Source of the DNA: Anaerolineae bacterium
Lineage (GTDB): Bacteria > Chloroflexota > Anaerolineae > B4-G1
Assembly: GCA_027079895.1 (NCBI GenBank)
Contig: JALWUZ010000297.1
Span: 1-6,211 of the forward strand
Length of the DNA stretch: 6,211 nt
Direction of reading: 5' to 3'
Shown: one piece after another, positions 1 to 5,599 of the stretch
How the letters are laid out: the number at the start of each line of letters is the position of its first letter
Numbering within the stretch: position 1 is the stretch's first letter
The notes under the pieces: model-generated
Database searches by the model: none
The model's input: only the letters and a program-made list of their open reading frames with translations
What the model was told of the DNA's origin: nothing
Made by a program: the position numbers and the translations under genes

Positions 1-1176
1 CGTCTCCCCCCAGGCGATCAACTTCGCCAGCAGAGAATCGTAGTACGGCGTGACGGTGTACCCCTCGCCGATGCCGCTGTCCACCCGAATCCCCGGCCCG
101 CCCGGCTCCACCAAGCGGGTGATGCGCCCGGTAGCGGGGGCGAAATCGCGGGCCGGATCCTCCGCCAGGATGCGGCACTCCAACGCCCAGCCCCGGAACT
201 GCACATCGTCTTGAGCGTAGCGCAACTCCCGTCCGGCGGCGATGCGCAACTGCTCCTTCACGATGTCTACCCCCGTGACCGCCTCGGTGACGGTGTGCTC
301 CACCTGCAAGCGGGGATTGACCTCCAAGAAGTAGAAGCGGCCCGCCGGGTCCAGGAGGAACTCGACGGTGCCCGCCCCGACGTACCCCACCGCCTGCCCG
401 ATGCGCACCGCCGCCGCGCAGAGAGCCCGGCGCAGATCGGCGTCCACCGCCCGCGAGGGGGACTCCTCGATCAACTTCTGGTGCCGCCGCTGGATGGAGC
501 ACTCCCGCTCGCCCAGGTGGATGAGGTGGCCGTGCGCGTCCCCCAGCAGTTGCACCTCGATGTGCCGGGCGTCCTCGACCAGCCTTTCCAGATAGACCGC
601 CCCGTCGCCGAAGGCCGCCAGAGCCTCCCGGCGGGCGATGGGGATGGCAGCCCGCAACTCCTCCCGCGAGCGGGCGGCCCGGATGCCCATCCCGCCGCCT
701 CCGGCCGTCGCCTTGAGCATGACCGGATAGCCGATCTCGTCGGCGGCGGCCAGCAGCCCCTCGTCGTCCAGGGCGCAGGGGGAGCCGGGGAGGACGGGGA
801 TGTCGAGGTCGCGGGCCACCTGTCGGGCGGAAGTCTTGTCCCCCAGCAACTCCATCGTCTCCGGCGCCGGCCCGACGAAGGTCAGCCCGGCCTCGGCGCA
901 GGCGCGGGCGAACTCCGGCGACTCCGCCAGGAAGCCGTAGCCCGGATGAACGGTGTCCGCTCCGGCGCGGAGCGCGGTCTCGATGAGGCGGTCGGCGCGG
1001 AGGTAACTTTCCGCGGCCGGCGGCGGGCCGATGCAGTAAGCCTCGTCGGCGTACCGCACGTGCGGGGCCTCCCGGTCGGCCTCGGAGTAGACCGCCACCG
1101 ATTCCAGCCCCAACTCGCGGCAGGTGCGCAGCACCCGCACCGCGATCTCCCCTCGATTGGCGATCAGCACTTTCAT
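1..1176 (-). CDS. accC: Biotin carboxylase subunit of acetyl-/acyl-CoA carboxylase (C-terminus cut by the window edge)
   Basis: Catalyses ATP-dependent carboxylation of the biotin on a carrier protein, the first half-reaction of acyl-CoA carboxylases, in the cytoplasm. The 392 visible residues begin MKVLIANRGEIAVRV, the classic biotin carboxylase N-terminus, and run without a stop to the window edge; the family is about 450 residues, so roughly 60 are missing, or more if a biotinyl domain is fused. Visible in order: K114 in DKTSAR, K155 with the ATP-grasp glycine loop (TAGGGGMG, residues 157-164), H205, H232 and K234 in RRHQK, metal ligands E272 and E285, then EVNPRLQVEH (285-294) with catalytic R289, and R335 in ECRILAED. 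All match the E. coli AccC active site. The start is supported by GGGAG seven bases upstream. It lies 41 bp after the carboxyltransferase gene on the same strand, so probably in the same operon. A propionyl-CoA carboxylase alpha subunit is the alternative; the fab neighbours favour fatty acid synthesis. Confidence 0.95.
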   Translation of the reverse strand, partial: MKVLIANRGEIAVRVLRTCRELGLESVAVYSEADREAPHVRYADEAYCIGPPPAAESYLRADRLIETALRAGADTVHPGYGFLAESPEFARACAEAGLTFVGPAPETMELLGDKTSARQVARDLDIPVLPGSPCALDDEGLLAAADEIGYPVMLKATAGGGGMGIRAARSREELRAAIPIARREALAAFGDGAVYLERLVEDARHIEVQLLGDAHGHLIHLGERECSIQRRHQKLIEESPSRAVDADLRRALCAAAVRIGQAVGYVGAGTVEFLLDPAGRFYFLEVNPRLQVEHTVTEAVTGVDIVKEQLRIAAGRELRYAQDDVQFRGWALECRILAEDPARDFAPATGRITRLVEPGGPGIRVDSGIGEGYTVTPYYDSLLAKLIAWGET

Positions 1177-1183
1177 CTGGCAA

Positions 1184-1188
1184 CTCCC
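1184..1188 (-). promoter_or_regulatory. Ribosome binding site of accC
   Basis: On the minus strand GGGAG lies seven bases before the accC ATG, inside the 41-bp gap after the carboxyltransferase stop codon. It supports the ATG at 1176 as start. The gap shows no promoter or terminator that I can recognise, so accC is most likely read through from upstream. Confidence 0.6.
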
Positions 1189-1217
1189 GCTGTCACCGGC
1201 GCACACGCGGGGACGCC

Positions 1218-2783
1218 CTACACCGGCATGTTCCCGTGCTTCTTCATCGGCCTCTGCACCCGCTTGTTGCGCAACATCTCCAACGCGCGGATGAGGCGCG
1301 GACGGGTCTCACGGGGCGCGATCACCCCGTCCAGATACCCCCGCGCCGCCGCCACGTAGGGGTTGGCGAACTTCTCGCGGTACTCGCGCACCAACTCGTC
1401 CAGCAGCCGGTCCCGGTCGTCGGCCTCCCGCAACTCCCGGCGGAAGATGATGTTCACCGCCCCCTGCGGCCCCATCACGGCGATCTCCGCCCCCGGCCAG
1501 GCCAGGCAGATGTCGCCGCGCAGGTGCTTGGAACTCATCACGATGTAGGCCCCGCCGTAAGCCTTCCTGGTGATGACGGACAGTTTGGGGACGCTGGCCT
1601 CGGCGTAGGCGTAGATCATCTTCGCCCCGTGACGGATGATGCCGCCGTGCTCCTGGGCCACGCCCGGCAGGAATCCGGGCGTGTCGGTGAAGGTCAGCAG
1701 CGGGATGTTGAAACTATCGCAGAAGCGGATGAACCGCGCCCCCTTGTCGGCGGCGTCGCTGTCGAGCACGCCGGCCAGCACCGCCGGCTGCTGGGCCACA
1801 ATCCCCACCACATACCCCCCCAGCCGCGCGAACCCGACGATCAGGTTGGGGGCGAACCCGGCCTGCACTTCGAGGAAACTCCCCTCGTCGGCCACCCGCT
1901 CGATGACCGCCCGCATATCGTACCCCTGCGCCGGGTCATCCGGCACCAGATGGTCGAGCGATTCGTCCATGCGGCCCGGCGGGTCGGTGGGAGGGATGTA
2001 TGGCGGGTCGTCGGCGTTGTTGGACGGCAGGTAGGAGAGCAGCCGCCGCACCTGGTCGAAAGTCTCCTCCTCCGACGGGGCCGCGAAGTGGGCCACGCCG
2101 CTCACCCGATTGTGAACCTCCGCGCCGCCCAACTCCTCCGCGCCGACCTCCTCGTGCGTCACCGCCTTGATCACCTCCGGCCCGGTGATGAACATCCGCG
2201 CCGTCCCGGCGGTCATGAAGATGAAGTCGGTCAGCGCGGGCGAGTAGACCGCGCCCCCGGCGCAGGGCCCGACGATGACCGAAATCTGGGGGATGACGCC
2301 GGAGGCGAGCACGTTCCGGTAGAAAATCTCCCCGTAGGCGGCCAGCGCGTCCACCCCTTCCTGGATACGCGCCCCGCCGGAGTCGTTCAGTCCGATGACC
2401 GGTGCGCCGTTTTCCAGGGCCAGGTCGAGCACCTTGCAGATTTTCCGCCCGTGCGCTTCCCCCACCGAGCCGCCCAAGACGGTGAAGTCCTGGGCGAAGA
2501 CGTAGACCGTCCGCCCGTCAATCTCCCCCCAGCCGGTGACGACGCTGTCCCCCGGCACGCGCCGCCGTTCCAGGCCGAAGTCGGTCGCCCGGTGGGTGGC
2601 GAACTCGTCCAACTCGCAGAAGGTGCCGGGGTCAAGGAGGTAGGCGATCCGCTCGCGGGCCGTCAGTTTGCCCCGTGCGTGCTGCCGTTCGATGCGCTGC
2701 GCTCCGCCGCCGAGCCGCGCCTGCTCCCGCAACCGTTCCAGGCGGGCGAGGGCCGGACTTTCTTCGGTGCGCGTCTCGCTCAT
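1218..2783 (-). CDS. Acyl-CoA carboxylase carboxyltransferase (beta) subunit, PccB/AccD5-like
   Basis: Transfers the carboxyl group from carboxybiotin to an acyl-CoA, giving malonyl-CoA from acetyl-CoA or methylmalonyl-CoA from propionyl-CoA. The 521-residue protein has the normal length of the single-chain PccB family and both crotonase-like halves. The N half holds GGARIQEG (136-143) and GPCAGGAVYSPALTDF (172-187). The C half holds TPGFLPGVAQEHGGI (368-382) and RKAYGGAY (406-413). It lacks the zinc-ribbon N-terminus of E. coli AccD, so it is not the AccA/AccD heterotetramer type. The residue after RKAYGGAY is Ile414, where propionyl-CoA-preferring PccB proteins have Asp; this points to acetyl-CoA being accepted. 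The ATG overlaps the fabH stop as ATGA, and only a weak GGGGGT precedes it, so translation probably depends on coupling. The reading frame stays open upstream into fabH, but that part is antisense-quality sequence without family similarity. No symbol is given because accD, pccB and accD5 are all used for such genes. Confidence 0.95.
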   Translation of the reverse strand: MSETRTEESPALARLERLREQARLGGGAQRIERQHARGKLTARERIAYLLDPGTFCELDEFATHRATDFGLERRRVPGDSVVTGWGEIDGRTVYVFAQDFTVLGGSVGEAHGRKICKVLDLALENGAPVIGLNDSGGARIQEGVDALAAYGEIFYRNVLASGVIPQISVIVGPCAGGAVYSPALTDFIFMTAGTARMFITGPEVIKAVTHEEVGAEELGGAEVHNRVSGVAHFAAPSEEETFDQVRRLLSYLPSNNADDPPYIPPTDPPGRMDESLDHLVPDDPAQGYDMRAVIERVADEGSFLEVQAGFAPNLIVGFARLGGYVVGIVAQQPAVLAGVLDSDAADKGARFIRFCDSFNIPLLTFTDTPGFLPGVAQEHGGIIRHGAKMIYAYAEASVPKLSVITRKAYGGAYIVMSSKHLRGDICLAWPGAEIAVMGPQGAVNIIFRRELREADDRDRLLDELVREYREKFANPYVAAARGYLDGVIAPRETRPRLIRALEMLRNKRVQRPMKKHGNMPV

Positions 2784-3898
2784 TCCCGCACCCCCAGCGA
2801 TAGCAGCCGCCGCAGGAGCCGCCGCACCAGCGAGCGCAGCGCGGCATACCGGTAGCGCATCTCCTGCCAGAACTGCACCCGGCGCGGAGGTCGCTCCGGC
2901 GGCAGGGGGACGCTCCAACGGATGGCCGCCGCGCCCCAGGTCAGCCCCGCGCCGAAACCGACGCAGACCACCAGGTCGTCCCGCTGCACCCGGCCCTGCT
3001 CCACCGCCTCGCACAGGGCGATGGGGATGGAGGCGGAGGAGGTGTTCCCGTACCGTTCGAGGTTGCTGAACACCTTTTCGGGCGGGATTTTCAGCCCCCT
3101 GGTGGCCGACTGGATGATCCGCTGATTGGCCTGATGGGGGATGAGCAGGTCGAGGGACTCCAAATCCTCCCCGGCCCGTTCCAAGACCTGCCGGGTGGCG
3201 GCCGGCATCTTGCGCACGGCGAAGCGGAACACCTCCCGGCCGCGCATCTGGAGGTAATGCCGCCCCTCGGCGACGGTGCGGTGGGAGGCCGGTTCCCGAC
3301 TGCCGCCGGCCGGCAACTTCAGCAGGTCGCCGCCGGAGCCGTCGGCGCCGAGGATGGTCGCCAGGACGCCCCCTTTCGCCTCGCTCCCTTGCAGGACGAC
3401 GGCCCCGGCCCCGTCGCCGAACAGGACGCAGGTCGCCCGGTCGTTCCAATCGGTGATGCGGGAGAGGGTCTCCGCGCCGATGACCAACGCCGTGTCGTAA
3501 TTCCCCCCGGCGATCAGGTCGGCGGCGACGCTCAGCCCGTAGACGAATCCGGTACATCCGGCGGAAAGGTCGAAGGCGGCCGCGTTCGTCGCCCCCAGGC
3601 CGTCCTGCACCAGACAGGCGGTCGCCGGGAAGTTGTGCTCCGGCGTGACGGTGGCGACGATGATCAGATCCAGATGGGCCGGGTTCAGTCCCGCCCGCTC
3701 CAACGCCTGCCGCGCCGCGCGGAGCGAGAGGGTCAGGGTCGTCTCATCGTCGCCGGCGATCCGTCGCTCCCCGATGCCGGTGCGGGTGCGAATCCACTCG
3801 TCGGACGTGTCCACCATCTGGGAGAGGTCGTCGTTGGTCAGTACCCGTTCCGGCACCGCCTTTCCCCAGCCGACGATGTGGGCGTGCCTGGTGGTCAT
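2780..3898 (-). CDS. fabH: Beta-ketoacyl-ACP synthase III with an Arg-rich C-terminal extension
   Basis: Starts type II fatty acid synthesis by condensing an acyl-CoA primer, usually acetyl-CoA, with malonyl-ACP. Thiolase fold. The catalytic triad is visible: C115 in LSAGCTGF, H255 in IPHQAN and N285 in ERYGNTSS, equivalent to C112, H244 and N274 of E. coli FabH. MVDTSDEWIRTRTGI (28-42) is the family's N-terminal signature and FGDGAGAVVL (160-169) is also typical. F90 matches the acyl-pocket Phe87 of E. coli. The ATG overlaps the fabF stop (ATGA) and is preceded by GGGAGGG, so the start is secure. The protein has 372 residues against about 317-330 for the family. The normal end, GLTWGAAAIRW, falls at 318-328, and a further 44 residues follow, with Pro-rich 331-338 and a very basic, probably helical part with 11 Arg between 336 and 371. 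The stop codon overlaps the carboxyltransferase ATG, which suggests that the tail is real and not a frameshift product. Confidence 0.96.
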   Translation of the reverse strand: MTTRHAHIVGWGKAVPERVLTNDDLSQMVDTSDEWIRTRTGIGERRIAGDDETTLTLSLRAARQALERAGLNPAHLDLIIVATVTPEHNFPATACLVQDGLGATNAAAFDLSAGCTGFVYGLSVAADLIAGGNYDTALVIGAETLSRITDWNDRATCVLFGDGAGAVVLQGSEAKGGVLATILGADGSGGDLLKLPAGGSREPASHRTVAEGRHYLQMRGREVFRFAVRKMPAATRQVLERAGEDLESLDLLIPHQANQRIIQSATRGLKIPPEKVFSNLERYGNTSSASIPIALCEAVEQGRVQRDDLVVCVGFGAGLTWGAAAIRWSVPLPPERPPRRVQFWQEMRYRYAALRSLVRRLLRRLLSLGVRE

Positions 3899-5142
3899 TT
3901 CTCGCCCTCCCAGCGGCGGAAGGCGAGGCAGCCGTTGTGCCCGCCGAAGCCGAAGGAGTTGGAGAGGGCGACGCGCGGCATGAGGTGACGGGCGACGTTG
4001 GGGACGTAGTCCAGGTCGCACTCCGGGTCGGGGGTCTCGTAGTTGATGGTCGGGTGAACCCAGCCGGTCTCCAGACTCTTGGCGCAGACGATGGCCTCGA
4101 CTGCGCCGGCGGCCCCGATCAAGTGGCCGGTCATTGACTTGGTGGAACTGACGGCCAGGTTGTAGGCGTGCTTGCCGAAGAGGTTGCGGATGGCCAGCGT
4201 TTCGGCGCGGTCGTTGAGGGCGGTGCCGGTGCCGTGGGCGTTGATGTAGTCCACCTCCTCCGGCGCAAGCCCCCCGTTCCGCAGCGCGAGAGCCATCGCG
4301 CGGGCGGCACCTTTGCCGTCCTCCGCCGGGGCGGTGACGTGGAAGGCGTCGGAGGTCGCCCCGTAGCCGGCCAGTTCGGCGTAGATGTGCGCCCCGCGCA
4401 TACAGGCGTGTTCCAGGCTCTCCAACACCAGCACGCCGGCCCCCTCTCCCATCACGAAGCCGTCGCGGTTGGCGTCGAAGGGACGGCAGGCCCGCTCCGG
4501 CTCGTCGTTGCGGCGGGAGACGGCCCCCATGTTGTTGAAGGCGGCGAGCGCGACCGGCACGATGACCGCCTCGGAGCCGCCGCAGACCATCACCTCGGCG
4601 TCGCCGCGCCGGATGATGGCCGCCGCCTCGCCGATGGCGTGCGAGCCGGTCGCACAGGCGGAGGCCAGCGAGAAGTTCGGCCCGTGCAGGCCGTAGGTGA
4701 TGGCGATCATCCCGGCGGCGGCGTTGGGCATCATCATCGGAATCATGAACGGGCTCACGCGGTGCGGCCCCCGCTCGCCCAGTATGCGATACCCCTTCTG
4801 AAGCGAGATGATGCCGCCGATGCCGGTGCCGACCAGGACGCCGGTCTTCCATTTCAACTCCTCGTCGAATTCCAGGCCGGAGTCGGCGATGGCCTGCCGG
4901 GCGGCCTCCATTGCGAACAGGGTGAAGCGGTCGTGACGGCGGGCCAGCCGCCGACCGAACAGAGCCTCCGGGTCGAAGTCCTTGACCTCGGCGGCGATTT
5001 GCACCTCCATGTCGGACGGGTCGAAGGCGGTGATGCGGCCCGCGCCACTCCGTCCGGTCAAGAGCGCGTCCCACATCGTGGGTATGTCGTTGCCCACCGG
5101 AGTGACGGCTCCCAGGCCGGTGATTACCACGCGCTTGCTCAT
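3895..5142 (-). CDS. fabF: Beta-ketoacyl-ACP synthase II
   Basis: Elongating condensing enzyme of type II fatty acid synthesis: it loads an acyl chain from acyl-ACP on its active-site Cys and condenses it with malonyl-ACP. At 415 residues it has the usual length. Catalytic residues fall at the same numbers as in E. coli FabF: C163 in ASACATGSHAIG, H303 in NAHGTGTALND, K335 in STKSMTGH and H340. The C-terminal glycine-rich motif SNSFGFGGHNG (394-404) is intact, as is the N-terminal RVVITGLGAVTPVGND. The start chosen (MSKRVV) has GGGAGGTG five bases upstream. An ATG six codons further upstream would contain that Shine-Dalgarno sequence, and still longer readings run through intergenic repeats, so both are rejected. 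It is the first gene of the operon, after a terminator for glyS, and its stop overlaps the fabH start by four bases. A FabB-type enzyme is unlikely given the sequence pattern. Confidence 0.97.
   Translation of the reverse strand: MSKRVVITGLGAVTPVGNDIPTMWDALLTGRSGAGRITAFDPSDMEVQIAAEVKDFDPEALFGRRLARRHDRFTLFAMEAARQAIADSGLEFDEELKWKTGVLVGTGIGGIISLQKGYRILGERGPHRVSPFMIPMMMPNAAAGMIAITYGLHGPNFSLASACATGSHAIGEAAAIIRRGDAEVMVCGGSEAVIVPVALAAFNNMGAVSRRNDEPERACRPFDANRDGFVMGEGAGVLVLESLEHACMRGAHIYAELAGYGATSDAFHVTAPAEDGKGAARAMALALRNGGLAPEEVDYINAHGTGTALNDRAETLAIRNLFGKHAYNLAVSSTKSMTGHLIGAAGAVEAIVCAKSLETGWVHPTINYETPDPECDLDYVPNVARHLMPRVALSNSFGFGGHNGCLAFRRWEGEK
3905..3911 (-). promoter_or_regulatory. Ribosome binding site of fabH inside the end of fabF
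   Basis: GGGAGGG on the minus strand, six bases before the fabH ATG, lies within the last codons of fabF. It fixes the fabH start at 3898 and means that fabH can be initiated by its own site as well as by ribosomes ending fabF at the ATGA overlap. Confidence 0.75.
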
Positions 5143-5147
5143 CTGGA

Positions 5148-5155
5148 CACCTCCC
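5148..5155 (-). promoter_or_regulatory. fabF: Shine-Dalgarno site of fabF
   Basis: GGGAGGTG on the minus strand, five bases before the ATG at 5142, is a near-perfect Shine-Dalgarno sequence. It decides the fabF start against the ATG that overlaps this site and against longer open-frame readings. Confidence 0.85.
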
Positions 5156-5172
5156 ATAGGTTCTCGCCGGCC

Positions 5173-5197
5173 CACCGGCCGTCCCCGCCGACCGGTG
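5173..5197 (-). promoter_or_regulatory. Inverted repeat / hairpin in the fabF leader
   Basis: On the minus strand CACCGGTC (5190-5197) and GGCCGGTG (5173-5180) pair over eight positions with one G-U wobble, around a nine-base loop. It ends 30 bases before the fabF start codon and has no T-run, so it is not an intrinsic terminator. It may be an mRNA leader structure or an operator palindrome; in such GC-rich DNA a chance hairpin is also possible. Confidence 0.4.
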
Positions 5198-5212
5198 AAC
5201 CTGGCAATAGCA

Positions 5213-5241
5213 ATAACACCGAAAGCGGGCGATAGTGACGG
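5213..5241 (-). promoter_or_regulatory. Weak candidate promoter of fabF
   Basis: The most AT-rich part of the fabF upstream DNA offers TGTTAT (5213-5218, four of six matches to a sigma-70 -10 box) 17 bases after CCGTCA (5236-5241, three of six to a -35 box). A promoter is needed between the glyS terminator and fabF, but this match is poor and the real site may lie elsewhere, including in the 41-bp repeats. The GCAATA hexamer is duplicated in tandem at 5204-5215, next to it. Confidence 0.22.
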
Positions 5242-5270
5242 GGGTTTTACCGGTCCGGCGCGGGAGTGGG

Positions 5271-5450
5271 GCTCGACAAGCAAGAATCGCGGCGCAGCAT
5301 CGGACGTGACGGCTCGACAAGCAAAGACTACGGCGCAGCGTCTGACGTGACGGCTCGACAAGCAAAGATCGCGGCGCAGCGTCTGACGTGACGGCTCGAC
5401 AAGCAAAGATCGCGGCGCAGCGTCTGACGTGACTACTCGACAAACAAAAA
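5271..5450. repeat. Tandem array of 41-bp repeats (four full copies plus a partial fifth)
   Basis: Copies start at 5271, 5312, 5353 and 5394, exactly 41 bp apart, and a degenerate partial copy starts in phase at 5435. Each begins GCTCGACAAGC and ends near TCTGACGTGACG on the plus strand. Copies 3 and 4 differ at one base (the last); copy 2 differs from them at three adjacent-region bases, and copy 1, nearest fabF, at about four. There are no spacers between units, so this is not a CRISPR array. As 41 is not a multiple of three the unit shifts frame at each copy and is unlikely to be coding. The array lies between the glyS terminator and the fabF leader. Its function is unknown. Confidence 0.95.
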
Positions 5451-5478
5451 AGAGGGGACAGACGCGCGGCCTGCCCCC
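5441..5478 (-). terminator. Rho-independent terminator of glyS
   Basis: On the minus strand GGGGGCAG (5471-5478) pairs with CTGTCCCC (5454-5461) over eight base pairs with one G-U wobble, around a nine-base loop (5462-5470). TCTTTTTTGTTTG follows directly. It lies about 120 bp past the glyS stop, beyond the 54-bp repeats, and should end glyS transcription before the fabF operon. Confidence 0.88.
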
Positions 5479-5490
5479 AAGGCTCCTTCC

Positions 5491-5598
5491 GCCACCTGCA
5501 AACCTGCCTACCTGCAAACTTGCCACTTGCCCACTTGCAAACCTGCCACCTGCAAACTTGCCTACTTGCAAACCTGCCACTTGCCCACTTGCAAACCT
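5491..5598. repeat. Two tandem 54-bp copies built from 7-8-bp GCAAACYT-like units
   Basis: Copies at 5491-5544 and 5545-5598 agree at 51 of 54 positions. Each is itself a string of seven short units of the type GC(A/C)(A/C)ACYT, mostly GCAAACCT, GCAAACTT, GCCACCT, GCCACTT, GCCTACYT and GCCCACTT. The array ends one base from the glyS stop codon, so it forms the first part of the glyS 3' untranslated RNA, where the minus-strand transcript would read as repeated AAGTTTGC/AGGTTTGC. No spacers and no coding role are seen. Confidence 0.92.
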
Positions 5599-5599
5599 C

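Larger units (their letters stand above)
5143..5599. other. Intergenic region between glyS and fabF
   Basis: The 457 bp without a gene hold, from the glyS end: a 54-bp tandem duplication (5491-5598), a terminator (5441-5478), a 41-bp tandem array (5271-5450), a weak candidate promoter (5213-5241), a leader hairpin (5173-5197) and the fabF ribosome binding site. Long open frames cross it only because the repeats contain few stops; no family similarity or codon logic supports coding. Nothing further is recognisable at 5242-5270 except one ACCGGT hexamer. Confidence 0.8.

Noticed and set aside
1177..1217. Terminator or promoter between the carboxyltransferase gene and accC
   Set aside because: Only a four-base stem without a T-run can be drawn, and no promoter-like boxes are seen in 41 bp.
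211..1359. Long plus-strand open frame (382 codons)
   Set aside because: It lies antisense to accC, whose full active site is readable on the minus strand. Long antisense frames are expected in GC-rich genes and its product shows no known family pattern.
1236..2855. Long plus-strand open frame (539 codons)
   Set aside because: Antisense to the carboxyltransferase gene; its protein is low-complexity and rich in Arg, His, Val and Gly with no domain that I recognise.
2784..3557. Upstream extension of the carboxyltransferase frame
   Set aside because: It is an out-of-frame reading of fabH rich in Arg and Gly, and family similarity starts at the ATG at 2783.
4168..5235. Plus-strand open frame (355 codons) over fabF
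   Set aside because: Antisense to a complete fabF with all catalytic residues; no recognisable domain.
3899..5443. Upstream extension of the fabH frame through fabF and the 41-bp repeats
   Set aside because: It is an out-of-frame reading of fabF and of repeats; the strong ribosome binding site and ATGA overlap fix the start at 3898.
5271..5450. CRISPR array
   Set aside because: Repeats are head to tail with no spacers and there are no cas genes.
5143..5580. N-terminal extension of FabF with repeated peptides across both repeat arrays
   Set aside because: The Shine-Dalgarno site at 5148-5155 and the family N-terminus MSKRVVITG place the start at 5142. The extension would also cross the glyS terminator.
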